DNA of 64,000 nucleotides, taken from contig CM043956.1 of assembly GCA_014529385.2 (NCBI GenBank), positions 64,422,620-64,486,619 on the forward strand, given 5' to 3'. The notes below the pieces were generated by a model. It had not been told where the DNA came from and did no database searches. It worked only from the letters and a program-made list of their open reading frames with translations. Position 1 is the first letter of the stretch; every line of letters starts with the position of its first letter. Source of the stretch: Adiantum capillus-veneris. Lineage: Eukaryota; Streptophyta; Polypodiopsida; Polypodiales; Pteridaceae. This document shows positions 34,875 to 45,787 of the stretch, in pieces. The position numbers were made by a program, and so were the translations under genes.

Positions 34875-35235
34875 ATGCGATACTGCGGACCTTTCCAGAT
34901 CTCCGGAAAGATAAATGATGTCTTCTTCCGACTGAAGTTACTCGATACTTGGAGGATTCACAATGCTTTTCATGTGAGTCTCCTGAAGCCTTTTAAAGGC
35001 GGTGTGCCTGAAGATGGGGAGCCTGATGAGCAACCCGAAGTGGAAGAAAACGAGGAGATCCTTGTTCCCGAACAAATATTGACACATAAAGACAGAAAGA
35101 TTTAAGGGTAAAGTGATAAGGCGGTTCTTAGTTAAATTCAAGAACTATTTTGCATTTGATGTGAAGTGGATGGAGGAGGAGGACCTAGCAGATACTCCTC
35201 AGATTGTGAATCTTTACCTTGAAGCTTTTGGTTTA
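34875..35235 (+). pseudogene. Element A (plus copy) chromodomain end of integrase
   Basis: [20 protein letters not shown] is the GPY/F module; [16 protein letters not shown] and [17 protein letters not shown] are followed, after a stop near 35103, by VIRRFLVKFKNYF and MEEEDLADTP, the aromatic-rich chromodomain. This places element A among the chromoviruses, whose chromodomain is thought to steer integration to marked chromatin. A second chromodomain follows by duplication. Confidence 0.87.
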
Positions 35236-35624
35236 GCATAGTCTATTCCAATTGGAACCCCGAACTCAGCTTGGCCAAAAATCTGATGCAACGGGTATGC
35301 ACAAGAGGGGAGTTGTGCCTGAAGATGGGAAGCCTGATGAGCAACCCGAAGTGGAAGAAAACGAGGAGATCCTTGTTCCCGAACAGATATTGGCACATTA
35401 AGACAGAAAGATTAAGGGTAAAGTGATAAGGCAGTTCTTGGTTAAATTCAAGAACTATCCTGCATTGGATGCGAAGTGGATGGAGGAGGAGGACCTAGCA
35501 GATACTCCTCAGATTGTGAATCTTTACCTTGAAGCTTTTGATTTAGCATAGTCTATTCCAATTGGAACCCCAAACTCAGCTTGGCCGGAAATCTGATGCA
35601 ACGGGTATGCACAAGAGGGGAGTT
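35003..35624 (+). repeat. 311-bp tandem duplication of the chromodomain segment
   Basis: Unit 1 (35003-35313) and unit 2 (35314-35624) both start TGTGCCTGAAGATGGG and run through the chromodomain to CACAAGAGGGGAGTT. 311 is not a multiple of three, so the second unit is not an in-frame extension. The inverted copy has the unit junction too. Confidence 0.9.
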
Positions 35625-36150
35625 ACTTCGCTCCTTTGTCAAAGGATGCCTCGATTTTTGATACTAGAATCACTGATGTCTCTTTGAGCTTCAGGGATAC
35701 TGAGAGCTGACAGTATTCTGTTGTAATGACTTTATGAATTGGAATTCCCGATAATATGATACTGATTTGTTCTTGACTTGTTTAAGTGAAGGAACTGATA
35801 GACGAAATGACTGGAGCATTTTGGTCTGAATGATCTCGATAGACATGGTTGCAATAGGGATTAGTCAATCGGGTATCTATGAGGTCCTGAGTGGATCTAG
35901 ATGCGATTGCTAATTGCGTTGCCGATAAATTATGGTCTAAGATCCTTGAATGTCATTTGTCATGTGATGTCCTGTGATGTCAAGTCATGTCCTGTGATGT
36001 CGTGTGATGGACTATCGATTGGTACATGTGCTAGATGTATGTTCCTAGTGCGTCGGTACTAACAGTCGATGTCTGCTAAGACAGTTTATGGCTTCTGTTT
36101 GTTTTGCAGGTGTAATCGAGGGCGATTACAATGCTTTCAAGAGGGGGGTA
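35625..36150 (+). other. 3' untranslated part of element A and polypurine tract
   Basis: No coding frames. A short tandem motif (GTCCTGTGATGTC-like) recurs at about 35955-36005. The polypurine tract AAGAGGGGGG (36139-36148) lies two bases before the 3' LTR. Confidence 0.7.
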
Positions 36151-36405
36151 TGTCACAACTCAGTGACGTGGCAGCCTGTGTACACACACAACTTCCTCTT
36201 TGGCATGGACAGTCCCGGGGAGAACCAACTGAAATGATGACGTGGCACTGTTGTACTGCCCCCTCCGCATTTCACGCTACTGACGTGGCATGTTGTACGG
36301 ATGCCCGCGTTTTGCAACACCTTTTGCGGAAGCAGTGTACGGACGTTCTGCTTTTTGGCTGAATTTCCTACACAGCTTTTGGACTTGCTTTATTACACGC
36401 TATTT

Positions 36406-36458
<53 letters not shown>

Positions 36459-36802
36459 TTTATTATTAAAAGGTTGCTTTGTAAGCCTATTTTTGGGGCA
36501 GCTTTTAGGGGCTTTGCTTTTGGCATCCCTTGTAATGAATAAATAAGTGGGCAAGCTTCCCACTGCTCAGGGCATATGGACGCAAAGTCTAAGAGTGAGA
36601 GCCTCCCACTCCCTTGTACTTTGAGTTGCAGATTAATACAAAAAGAAATACCGAAAGGGGCGCCAATCTTTGGGGCCAATATCTCTAGGCACGAAACTCC
36701 GTCGGGCCAGTGTTGAATCAATTGTGAACTATGAACTATTTTGAAGTGAATTCTTGTGGTGTCGTGGTAGAATCTCGACTTGGAGTGTCCAAGTCTGTTA
36801 CA
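36151..36802 (+). mobile_element. 3' LTR of element A (family A)
   Basis: 652 bp from TGTCACAACTCAGTGACGTGG to GTCCAAGTCTGTTACA. It contains a GA array (36411-36456), GGCATCCCTTGTAATGAATAA and GGGGCGCCAATCTTTGGGGCC. The 3' part matches 29741-30094. No target duplication is found with the chimeric 5' LTR. Confidence 0.9.
36411..36456. repeat. (GA)n microsatellite inside family-A LTR
   Basis: About 22 GA units, at the same LTR position as the array at 29689-29740. Confidence 0.97.
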
Positions 36803-37766
36803 AACACCCCCCCCCCCCGCCCTCCCCCCCTCTCATCGTCTATGCTATCTCTTCTCCTCTCTCTATCCCTCTCTTCCAGATGATCAGACGCTATTAGCTT
36901 TACCAACTCTTATCAAATTCTTAGTAGGAAATATCTCTCGTTGTTGCTCCATATTGAGTACGTAAAGCTTCCATCATCTTCATGATACACAATTCTATCG
37001 CATGCTCTGAAATTGGACGTAACACAGAAGCCAACGCTCTCTTTTGTGCAACAGCTCCATACGTCAGATCCATATTTGAAATACATAACATCACTTCTCT
37101 TTCCACCTTATACACAGAAAAATTAAAGGAGGACCTTTCCTATTTAAAGAGAATCAATAATGCCACTCTTAGAACCTATGGCCCTTCAACAATTTCCAAA
37201 CACACTCGGAGATGCAATATTAAAATTGGTTTCCTTGCTGTCTTCTAAAGCAAAAGTACCAATAGCATTACTTGATCCCCTCGTCCAAGCCTTGGAATGT
37301 AGGAAAGCACTCTAGATTGGGGAGAAATTGTGTAAAGAAACGGGACTGGCTTTCGACATCATCATACACACGTAGAGAGCAGCATTCTATAGCGCATATA
37401 GAATGCTGCTGAGCTTGATTGTATCGATACATGTAGTGTTGCGTGCGTTTTTTGGTATCCGTAAATGAAGTGGTGTGGACTAGAGTCCACACACCACCAT
37501 AAGACATCATCTATGTCATCTAAGAAATTACGTCTAACAACATGGTTTCACTCCTAAAGAAAATCAAGAATCATGCTCAGCACTGTCTTCGCCGAAATTT
37601 GTTGCGACAAAATGTCCAGCGGGGGAGTCAAAACAGTAGTATGCAATGCGCATCTATGAGTATAGCTCACCAAGGCTTGCTTTGATGGGATACAAAATGC
37701 GCTGGGGCCCTTTAGCTTAGACAAGCTTCCATACAGATTCAGGGAGGAAAGAGAGAAGAGGTTTAC
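36803..37766. other. No gene seen; intron next to the Dabb donor site
   Basis: Starts with C-rich runs (36807-36830). Small open frames on both strands (36982-37248 plus, 36921-37115 minus) are not recognisable. It contains a perfect hairpin at 37378-37410. Confidence 0.4.
37378..37410. repeat. Perfect 14-bp-arm hairpin
   Basis: AGCAGCATTCTATA (37378-37391) and its exact reverse complement (37397-37410) around a GCGCA loop. It may be a small fold-back element end or an RNA hairpin within the intron. Confidence 0.85.
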
Positions 37767-37897
37767 CATTCGAATGCCTTGATGTCGGGTATGAGGCCAG
37801 GAAGAGCGTGAAAACCTTGGATGAGGCTCTCCCGCAGCTCCGCAGTGATGTCCTCATTGAACTTCACTAGCACCACGTGCTTCACCAAGGACGCCAT
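37767..37897 (-). CDS. Stress-responsive A/B barrel (Dabb) protein, exon 1
   Basis: First coding exon, starting at ATG 37897 (MASLVKHVVLVKFNEDITAE) and running through LIQGFHALPGLIPDIKAFEW, with the W codon split TG|G by the intron. KHVVLVKF is the first strand of the Dabb fold, and the PG....F.WG loop leads into exon 2 at 15925. Exon 1 (131 nt) plus exon 2 (193 nt) give 107 codons and a stop, the normal length for HS1-like plant proteins. These form dimers of ferredoxin-like barrels and have been linked to stress and antifungal roles. The donor is a good GTAAAC. No signal peptide is visible. Confidence 0.88.
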
Positions 37898-38062
37898 CGC
37901 TGTTCTCGCTATCTCACTCTGCTCCGCTCGGCTTTTGAGTAATGGCCTAGGCTAATGGGGCATCACTTGCTGTCAGCTTTGAAAAAGTGGGTGTCGGATA
38001 TAAAGTAACAAGTGATAAAATCACGATTCACGAGGCCTGCCATAAAAAGTTGCCACAATGGT

Positions 38063-38109
<47 letters not shown>

Positions 38110-38120
38110 CCTGATGGTCA
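37898..38120 (-). promoter_or_regulatory. Upstream region of the Dabb gene
   Basis: Immediately 5' of the start codon on the minus strand. It is pyrimidine/GC-rich near the ATG and AT-rich further out. It includes a GA array at 38069-38106 (CT on the coding strand), which plant promoters and 5' UTRs often carry. I cannot place a convincing TATA box; the region is inferred to hold the promoter by position only. Confidence 0.35.
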
Positions 38121-38141
38121 GTCTTCGTCTTGCCGGGAGTT

Positions 38142-38235
38142 GCCGTGAGTTGGGAGAGGAGAAGGCAATAGGCTCGTGATGTCAACCTGCCGTGAGTTGG
38201 GAGAGGAGAAGGCAATAGGCTCCTGATGTCAACCT
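38142..38235. repeat. 47-bp tandem repeat, two copies
   Basis: GCCGTGAGTTGGGAGAGGAG... at 38142 and 38189, nearly identical, followed by a partial third start (TGTCGGGAGTTG). It lies upstream of the Dabb gene. Confidence 0.9.
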
Positions 38236-38267
38236 GTCGGGAGTTGTCGTGTTTTTATTGTTAATTT

Positions 38268-38430
38268 GACGGCGCAGCTTTTTATAGTACGTCGGCTGTT
38301 TTTTTTAGAGCTTTACAACGCATCGGCGGTGTTTTTTGCTTGACGACGCAGCTTTTTACAGTATGTCGGCTTTTTTTTTAAGAGCTTTACAGCGCGTCGG
38401 CGGTGTTTTTTTTAGAGCTTTACAGTGAGA
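38268..38430. repeat. Imperfect ~74-bp tandem repeat
   Basis: The unit contains CGCAGCTTTTTA.AGTA.GTCGGC, a T run, AGAGCTTTACA.CGC.TCGGCGGTG. Two full copies begin near 38268 and 38342, with a partial third. Confidence 0.8.
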
Positions 38431-38799
38431 TGAGGTGCAGCCACGTGGGCTGCTTAGGGGCCAAGGAGCGAAAAATTGCCACTTCGCTAACGAAGTAAAA
38501 ACATTGTACCTGTTGTAGGATCAAAAGGTTAGAGGAGGAGTCAAGCTTCAAAAAAGATTTTGGTCAAGATGCACAAGCAAGAAAACTACTGTCCATTGGC
38601 CTTCAAGCTGGTACCAACTAGATAAATAGTTTTATTCACCCTTAGCCAAATAGCAGTCCACGAACGAGGGTGGTATCACAATGAAAGCCCTGCTTGTTGC
38701 GCGAACAAAATGCACACACTCAAGTTATTGCCACTTGTCCTCAATCTGGTTTCTTCATGGGCATGGAGATTCAAGAGGAAAATTATAGAAATAGGACAT

Positions 38800-38865
<66 letters not shown>

Positions 38866-39090
38866 ATAATAAATCGCAAGACATCTACCTTGGACCATAG
38901 TGCAATGCATATTGTGCCTATCCTCATTCTCTACCATGGAGGATCATGAGCTTTCCATGAAGGGTCTTGGGCGCGACAGGCAAGGCCAGTCTAGTAATAT
39001 TGATATCGCATGGCGTGAAGGGAGACCAAGCATCATCATCGCGGAGAGGGATCTCCTGCTTGCAAGTTGCATGCAGAGCCATTGATCACT

Positions 39091-39237
<147 letters not shown>

Positions 39238-39537
39238 ATATTTCTAGCCTCTAGGTGCGTAGCCAAAAGAATCGGTGCCTCTGTGACTCATTCCCCCAAT
39301 GCCCTCTACTGCCCCTCCTTCACCTCTTTCTAGTTTCTTGAAGCCCTTGAATAACAATATTCTGACTCTGTGTGCCCCCCACCACCGACACGCACACCTC
39401 TCTCCTAGAGTCCCCCACCTACCAATCCGCTCTTGAAATTCCTGCATGCCTTGCGGGGCCTGTTAGCATAAGCATGTTGGGCGTTTTTTGAGTAGAGGGG
39501 GCAGTGCAAGAGAACCTTCAAGCAGAATACTATTGAT

Positions 39538-39541
<4 letters not shown>

Positions 39542-39613
<72 letters not shown>
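39542..39613. repeat. (GA)n microsatellite
   Basis: About 36 GA units read directly. Confidence 0.97.
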
Positions 39614-39616
<3 letters not shown>

Positions 39617-40021
39617 TATTTGTGTGCTCCACCTCACGCTGCAAGGAGACGTAGGAGATGGAGGCAAAATGTGAGGATCGGGGAGATGAATGAGTGAAGG
39701 TTAGTGCTGGTTGGAAAGATGTGTAGAGATGGCGAGAGGAGTTGATCGAGGATAAGGGAGAAGCGTGTAGAGGAAGTTGATCATATCAAAGAGAAGCAGC
39801 CTAAGCCTAAGATGCCGCCAGATAAATTCATGGATGCAGAGACAAGGACGAGCTCAAGGCTAAGAAGCAGTTTTGGCAAAGATGCCTCGTGAAGCTGAGA
39901 AATAGCAAGAAACTAATCAACTAGAAGAGGATAAACATGGTGGTACAAACATTCGTAGCACCATAGCCAATTGTAGCACCCTGCAAAGGAAGGAACGAGG
40001 CTAGTAGAATGAGCATGTTTT

Positions 40022-40088
<67 letters not shown>

Positions 40089-41704
40089 TGACATGGTGCA
40101 AATTATTATCTTGAAGAGCTACCCTCAGCTTGCAGCAATTGTTTTCACACATTAGCCAAAAAGACAAAGAGCCTTCAACATACCTTGGAGGTTCCACCAC
40201 ACAAAGAGGGAGGGAGCATCACCTTCGATTTGACCTAAACTTTCACTTTTCTCCTACAAACCGACTTATGAGTCTCGTGCCAGTCTTTTCCATGATTCAC
40301 TAGATGTGAATATATTTGTTTTGTCTTTTCATTGAGTGTTGGTATCTCTTCCTACCAATCAAAAAATTGTGCATTTGAAAAAAGACTTCCCTTTTTCATT
40401 AGCAAAAAGGGAAAGCATCACTAAGGCCTTACCCCTTTGGGGAAGTCCAAAAAGAACTTCGTGCAATCCTCAAGGGAAAAAAAAACAAATGATCAGATCC
40501 CGAGGCCACGAAGTGCACATGATGAAGCTTAGTATATGACTCACAAAAGATCTTAGGGTTCGTTGCGCGAGGCATTTTCATCTACTTGCTGCGTGCAAGG
40601 CCCCGGAGCAAGGGGCTCATTGGGTGTGCAGCGCGGCAGAGCAAGATGAAGACCTTGGGGGGGTCACTATATGTAAAACCTATATATCACATACGTTCAA
40701 GGACTATTTATAAAACCTCTTAGATGTGAGTTTTTGACCAATAAAAGGGATCCTTTTTCTATTCAATCTATTTTTTTCAAGATCATTTTTTCAACACCTT
40801 TTTGTATGTAAAAATGTGAGAATATATAGAATAAAATAATCCCTACAGTTGAATGCACGTTGTCGTGCAGCTCCGCTTCCATGACAAGAAAATGAGCAAA
40901 GGGATGCAAATCAGATTTATTTGAATCCTATATGACTATTCAGCAGTAATAAGGGCTTGATGACAAGCCAATTTCAAGCTAAAAGTATGCCGGATGCGGC
41001 TTTAAAGAGCCAAAAGTTGTCTTGTTAATGCTAACAGAGAGTATGCTTGAAGTGGTCATAGCTGGGATTTTATTGATTAGAATTGCAGTACTTGAAGTGC
41101 TCTACTGTTACGGCTCATCAATCAGAGCTACAGATAGGAAGTTATGTTAGTTTGAAGGTTGAGTCAATAGCAGAACTGTACCGGATTGGGCAGCTGATAA
41201 AGGGTCAAAGATTATATGAATGCACGGGCCTGAAGTGCTCACTTTGAGGAGCGTGTTGGTCTTTTCAATTCATCAATCGGAGTTCTAGTTGTTAAGATAT
41301 GTCCAGTTTAAGTTTCACCGGGGGCCAGTTTCGTACCACTTTGGTTGCCCCGATCAGTTCTTCATCTGGGAGTTTTGAGCTTCAACCATGTTCTAGAAAA
41401 TGGTATTTGTTCAGAATCTCATCTCTTGTAGTGCATTGATAGCTGGTGCTTCAGTTGAATTGTATTCCATGGACGGCTAATGAAGAACCATGATGAGCTA
41501 GTTTACGAAAGCACATTGAGTTCTTGATGAGCTTTATGTGTCGACTGTGTTGTTAGGAAAATCTAAGGACGGTGTACCTGCCATATACAGTGTTGTTGCA
41601 ATTAGGGTTGCAGAGAAAGACACACGGCTTGGAGAAGACGAAGGAAGCTCAAGGCACACAACAGAGAGTGTGTTACTTAGTATGCAATGAAAAGATAGAT
41701 AGCC

Positions 41705-42245
41705 CTAGAGTGATGGGCGTATATACAATGCATGGGGGAAAAAACATCCTAAAGAGGGAAAAAATGCCCCGACGGTCCTAGTGTGTTCACACACATCACT
41801 ACCACATGTATATCGTAACAAATCCCCCCTGGAGTGATGCGGTGAATGAGAGCCAAGATGTAAAGTGCCACTAAGGTAGTGGAAAATCCTCTTGACAGCC
41901 TGCCAATGCTTAGACCCTGGGCTATGCATAAATCTGCTAACCTGTGAGACTGCAAACTGAATATCCGGCATCGTGTTGCATACATAAATGAGGCAGCAAA
42001 CATCAGTTTGATAAAGAGTGACATCAGCAGGATCTCCAGCATCATGTAGACCCAACTTCAAACCTGCTTCCATGGGAGTGGCAATAGGTTTGCAATCCTC
42101 AAGTCCAAACTTATTGTGTCACGACAAAGTCCCTAGGTGCTGGTCACATCTGTTTTCTAGACCATTTTCAGCACGACGTATCAGGAGCAATTTCATGGCC
42201 AAAAATTGTCGAATACTTAGAATGACTTGTTCAGGTACAAGTACT
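41705..42245 (-). pseudogene. Ty1/copia RT-RNase H fragment
   Basis: On the minus strand, traces of the RT end (DLRIANLLPLPWK, like FGLEDCKPIATP) lead into MEAGLKLGLHDAGDP, then YVCNTMPDIQFAVSQVSRFM and KHWQAVKRIFHYLSGTLHLG. This is the conserved RT/RNase H junction of plant copia elements. The frame then decays. Its upstream edge meets the truncated end of gypsy element E at about 42250. Confidence 0.85.
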
Positions 42246-42256
42246 GCTAAACAACA

Positions 42257-42890
42257 TTACAAAGAGTGTGCTCTTTCTACTATCGGTGGCTCTGGAAGTG
42301 GTTGAATTCCCTCCCCTTTAGATTGCTTTACCTTTTTTTCAAAGTTCTGGTAGGTCATGAGTCCCGCCAAGCTTGCCCTTGTCATGCTTTCCACTTGTAC
42401 CGTGTAGTCAAATTCTTGTAGACTAACTAGCCACTTATTAATCCTAGCACAAACATCCATGTGTTGTACCACATAGGGAAACATTTCATCCATGGTTAAG
42501 ATTACAAATTGCCTAGGCAACAAATATGATTGAAACTTTGTAGTTGCAAATCTAAGAGCTAGGACTAGGTGTTCCACATGGGTGAAAACTTTCTCTGATG
42601 TTGTCATCATGTGACTAAAGAAGTAGATTGGCCTCATGAAAGATGTTGTTGCATCCTTCTAGAGTAGCATAGCCCCCAAGGAGTCATCACCCACGCTTGA
42701 GGTGACATAGAACTTTTCTTCCCACTTAGGCAGTGAGATAGTTGGTAGGGTGGCTAAGACCTCCTTTACCTTGTTGTAGTGAGGTTCGCTCTCCTCGTCC
42801 CATGTGAAATTCGATCATTGTGTGAGCTGTTGTAGTGGTAGAACAAGTTGTGATAATAAATGTATGAATCTACTCAAGTACCTCACCTTT
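42257..42890 (-). pseudogene. Element E RNase H region
   Basis: Minus-strand frames give YFFSHMMTTSEKVFTHVEHL, LRFATTKFQSYLLPRQFVI and DVCARINKWLVSLQEFDY, the RNase H part of a gypsy pol, ending MTYQNFEKKVKQSKGEG. No integrase follows: copia sequence begins right after, so the element is cut off here. Confidence 0.75.
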
Positions 42891-44316
42891 TAGAGAAAAA
42901 AGACTAGTTGACATGCGGTTGTTGGTGAAGGTAGTGCAATGAGTGCGGACACCTTACTTGGATTGACATTGATACCTTTAGCTGAAATTTCATGGCCTAA
43001 AAGAATGACTCTACTTTCCCCAATGTGGCACTTGTCTACATTTAATTGCCCTCCTAGGATTTGCAGCCTTGCTAAACCCTCAGTCACCTTTTCTAAGTGT
43101 GAATGCGAGGGCTATATATACAAAAGTCATTCATGAACACTCTTATGGATGTTCCAAAGAACGGTTGAAAGACATATGTGACATATGTGGCAGGTGCATT
43201 TGTGAGACCAAATGGCATAACTCTATAAGCAAAGCAACCCCATGGTGTAATGAAAGTGGTTTTTAGTTTATCTTTAAAGGCTATGCATATTTGAAAATAG
43301 CTGGAATACCCATCACACACTGTGTAGCATTCAAAACCATCTCTTTCATTCAGAATTTCATCCAAGAAAGGGAGAGGGAAATGGTCCCTCTTTGTGGCTG
43401 CATTTAGTGGTTTGTAGTCGACGCAAACCCTCCACTTGCCATTCTTCTTAGGCGTCACCACTACGGGTGACACCCACTCTGAGTTTTTCACAGGATAAAT
43501 GATATCTGCTTCCAGTAGCTTCCTTACCTCGGCAAGGAGTGCCTTTTCCTGTATGACCCCCAGCCCTCGTAGTTTTTGCACGATTGGCTTTACCCCTTCC
43601 TTCAACTTAATGTGATGCTCCACTGCTGTAATACCAGTGATTCTTTCATAGTTGTCAATGAAAAGGTCAGGGAATCCCATCAACATTTGCAAAAATTTAT
43701 CATTCTCTTCACTTGTTAATTCCATAGACATCATACTCTTCAACCTACCCTCTTCTAGGCCAGGTGATTTATTTTCCTCTCCATTGCTTTGCCCTTCTGG
43801 TGATGGGTCGCCAATCGTGCTTGCCCTTTGTAGATCCTTCATGATAATGCCCATCACATTGATGGAACTGTCACTCTCATTTGTGGAAGTAGTCTCCTCC
43901 TCAAAAGTGGAAGACTCACTAGTGGTTTCATCTGCTGATGTTTCTAGGTCCATTTGTTTTTGCTTGCCAGTCCTCATGTTGTAGTAGATTGTTTCCCCCT
44001 TCTTACCAGTCATGTATAGAAGACCAGTGCCCCAGTCCTGTTTTGCCTTCATGGCCATCAACCATGGCCTTCCCAAGATCAATGGATAAACCTCCCCCTT
44101 AGTTGTCATTTCAAAAATATCTACTTCTACCTCAGTGTTGAAGGCTTTTACCTTCACTGCACTTACTACACCTGCACATTTTACTTTTGTGTTGATTGCC
44201 ATCTTTGACTTGCATGGAGAAGGCCGGTCAAGCTCGAGCCCTAGCCGAAGCATCATAGCTTCACTCATCACACAGATTTGTGTGCCACCATCAATGTAGG
44301 TGTTTCCAACCCTCAA
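42890..44316 (-). pseudogene. Element E protease and reverse transcriptase
   Basis: A 407-codon open frame (44316 down to 43093) carries a retropepsin (NTYIDGGTQICVMSEAMMLR, then PLILGRPWLMAM) and an acidic linker. RT follows: SPVVVTPKKNGKWRVCVDYK, RDHFPLPFLDEILN, CFAYRVMPFGLTNAPATYV. The catalytic box reads VFMNDF, so the first of the two aspartates of YxDD is N. The thumb (VILLGHEISAKGINVNPSKV) is in the next frame. The long uninterrupted frame suggests modest age, but the D-to-N change would inactivate the enzyme. Confidence 0.88.
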
Positions 44317-44906
44317 ACCCTTTATGTTGAGTTGACGACTGGAAGGATGTCATCCATATTGCATCCCAAAATTGCTCCGGCTACCTTTGCTTTGGAACGC
44401 CTTGTACTTACCATTTTAGACCATTACCGCCTAACCTTTGGTGTGAGATGTAGCAGTTGTGGCCATGTAATCTTTGGTCCTTGCTCTGCCACATCCAATG
44501 TTAGATCATAGGGCCTAGAACTCTCCCCTAACTGAAATTCGGTGATGCCTATTTTTTGTCGTGGCCTTGACCGCCTTTTGCTAGTCTGTCCCTTCATGCT
44601 TCTCTCATCATCAGCTTTGTGCAATTTTCTCCCTCCTAGCTCTCTTTACAATCATGGTTTCAAATGGTTCTACAAATTTTACCTTCTCCTTACCCTTGTC
44701 TTTCTCCTTCACTCTGGGTGGATCCACTACTGCAGCCTTTCCTTTCTCCTCTAAGCTTATGATGTTTACAGTGCGATCAAGTGGTGGTGCCAGTGGAAGA
44801 GCTGGAATGGGTGCTTGTGGTGGTGACTGCTGTGTTGGTGGGGTTGGTGCTCGGGGTGGAGGTGCTCTCTCTTTAGGGGTGACAGTTGGTTTCTCCTACC
44901 TTCTCT
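44317..44906 (-). pseudogene. Element E gag C-terminal/linker region (left of element D)
   Basis: On the minus strand, with frame changes, this gives a proline-rich stretch (PPPRAPTPPTQQSPPQ), a lysine/valine-rich part and MHKADDERSMKGQTSKRRSR leading to the protease frame. It is the continuation of the gag at 53206-54019 and was separated from it by the insertion of element D. Confidence 0.6.
44902..44906. repeat. Target site duplication of element D (left)
   Basis: TCTCT immediately before the 5' LTR; the same five bases follow the 3' LTR at 53206-53210. Confidence 0.9.
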
Positions 44907-45774
44907 TGTTACGAGACTGGGCACCCTCCTGTTGTAGAGGTTAGCTGCAATTGGGATAGCTGGACGTAATGGTTAATTATTTGTTGTCTATTTATTTTAC
45001 TAATTGAGTTGATGATGATTTTGTAGAGTGGAATGCGGGGAGTTGATGAAGAGGCGACGGCAATTACTCTTGGCCATTTTATATTTGCACAGTATCTTAG
45101 AACATCATTTCAATAAGCCACTATGGCTCTGTAAATAGTTGTAGTGGGAACTCCCCTTATGGGTCATGCAAGAACTAATGAGCTTCACTCATTTGCAAAA
45201 GTAAAGTGGTTGTAAAAAGAGAGGCCTCAATTTTTGGCACCTTAAACTCAAAAATAATATATTAAATACCAACTCCACAGAGAGAGGTGCAGTGAGGTAC
45301 CAACTCCTCAATTTTTGGCACCTTAAACTCAAAAATAATATATTAAATACCAACTCCACAGAACTAATGAGCTTCACTCATTTGCAAAAGTAAAGTGGTT
45401 GTAAAAAGAGAGGCCTCAATTTTTGGCACCTTAAACTCAAAAATAATATATTAAATACCAACTCCACAGAGAGAGGTGCAGTGGAGTTTGGGGCTAGATT
45501 TAGGCCTTTCTTTTGCAGATTCTCTTCTCTACTCTCTTAAGCTATGGTTATTTGTTGTGTACTCTCTAATCTAGTCTCCATCCCTTACACATCTCTTACA
45601 CTCTCTTACAAGCTTGTCTATGTCAATTCTATGTTTACTGTGTGTGTGTGTGTCATAGTCTAGGTGAGTGTGTGTGCTTGGAAATTGGAAGAAGAGGTGG
45701 ACAGTTTGATGGTGATTGCTTGGAAGCTTGTGTTGAGTATTTTAAGCGGTCGATCTCCCCCTCTTCTCCCAACA
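44907..45774 (+). mobile_element. 5' LTR of element D
   Basis: 868 bp from TGTTACGAGACTGGGCACC to TTCTCCCAACA. It matches the 687-bp 3' LTR (52519-53205) with few substitutions by eye, apart from about 180 extra bases here. Those come from repeated copies of a CTCAATTTTTGGCACC...CCAACTCCACAGA segment (about 45230-45470). High LTR similarity suggests a young insertion. Confidence 0.93.
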
Positions 45775-45775
45775 G

Positions 45776-45787
45776 TGGTATCATAGC
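45776..45787 (+). promoter_or_regulatory. Primer binding site of element D
   Basis: TGGTATCATAGC one base after the 5' LTR, 11 of 12 matches to the initiator Met tRNA site. Confidence 0.88.

Noticed and set aside
36982-37248. 88-codon plus frame in the Dabb intron as host gene
   Set aside because: No recognisable domain, no splice or start context, and a competing frame on the other strand; left as unassigned.
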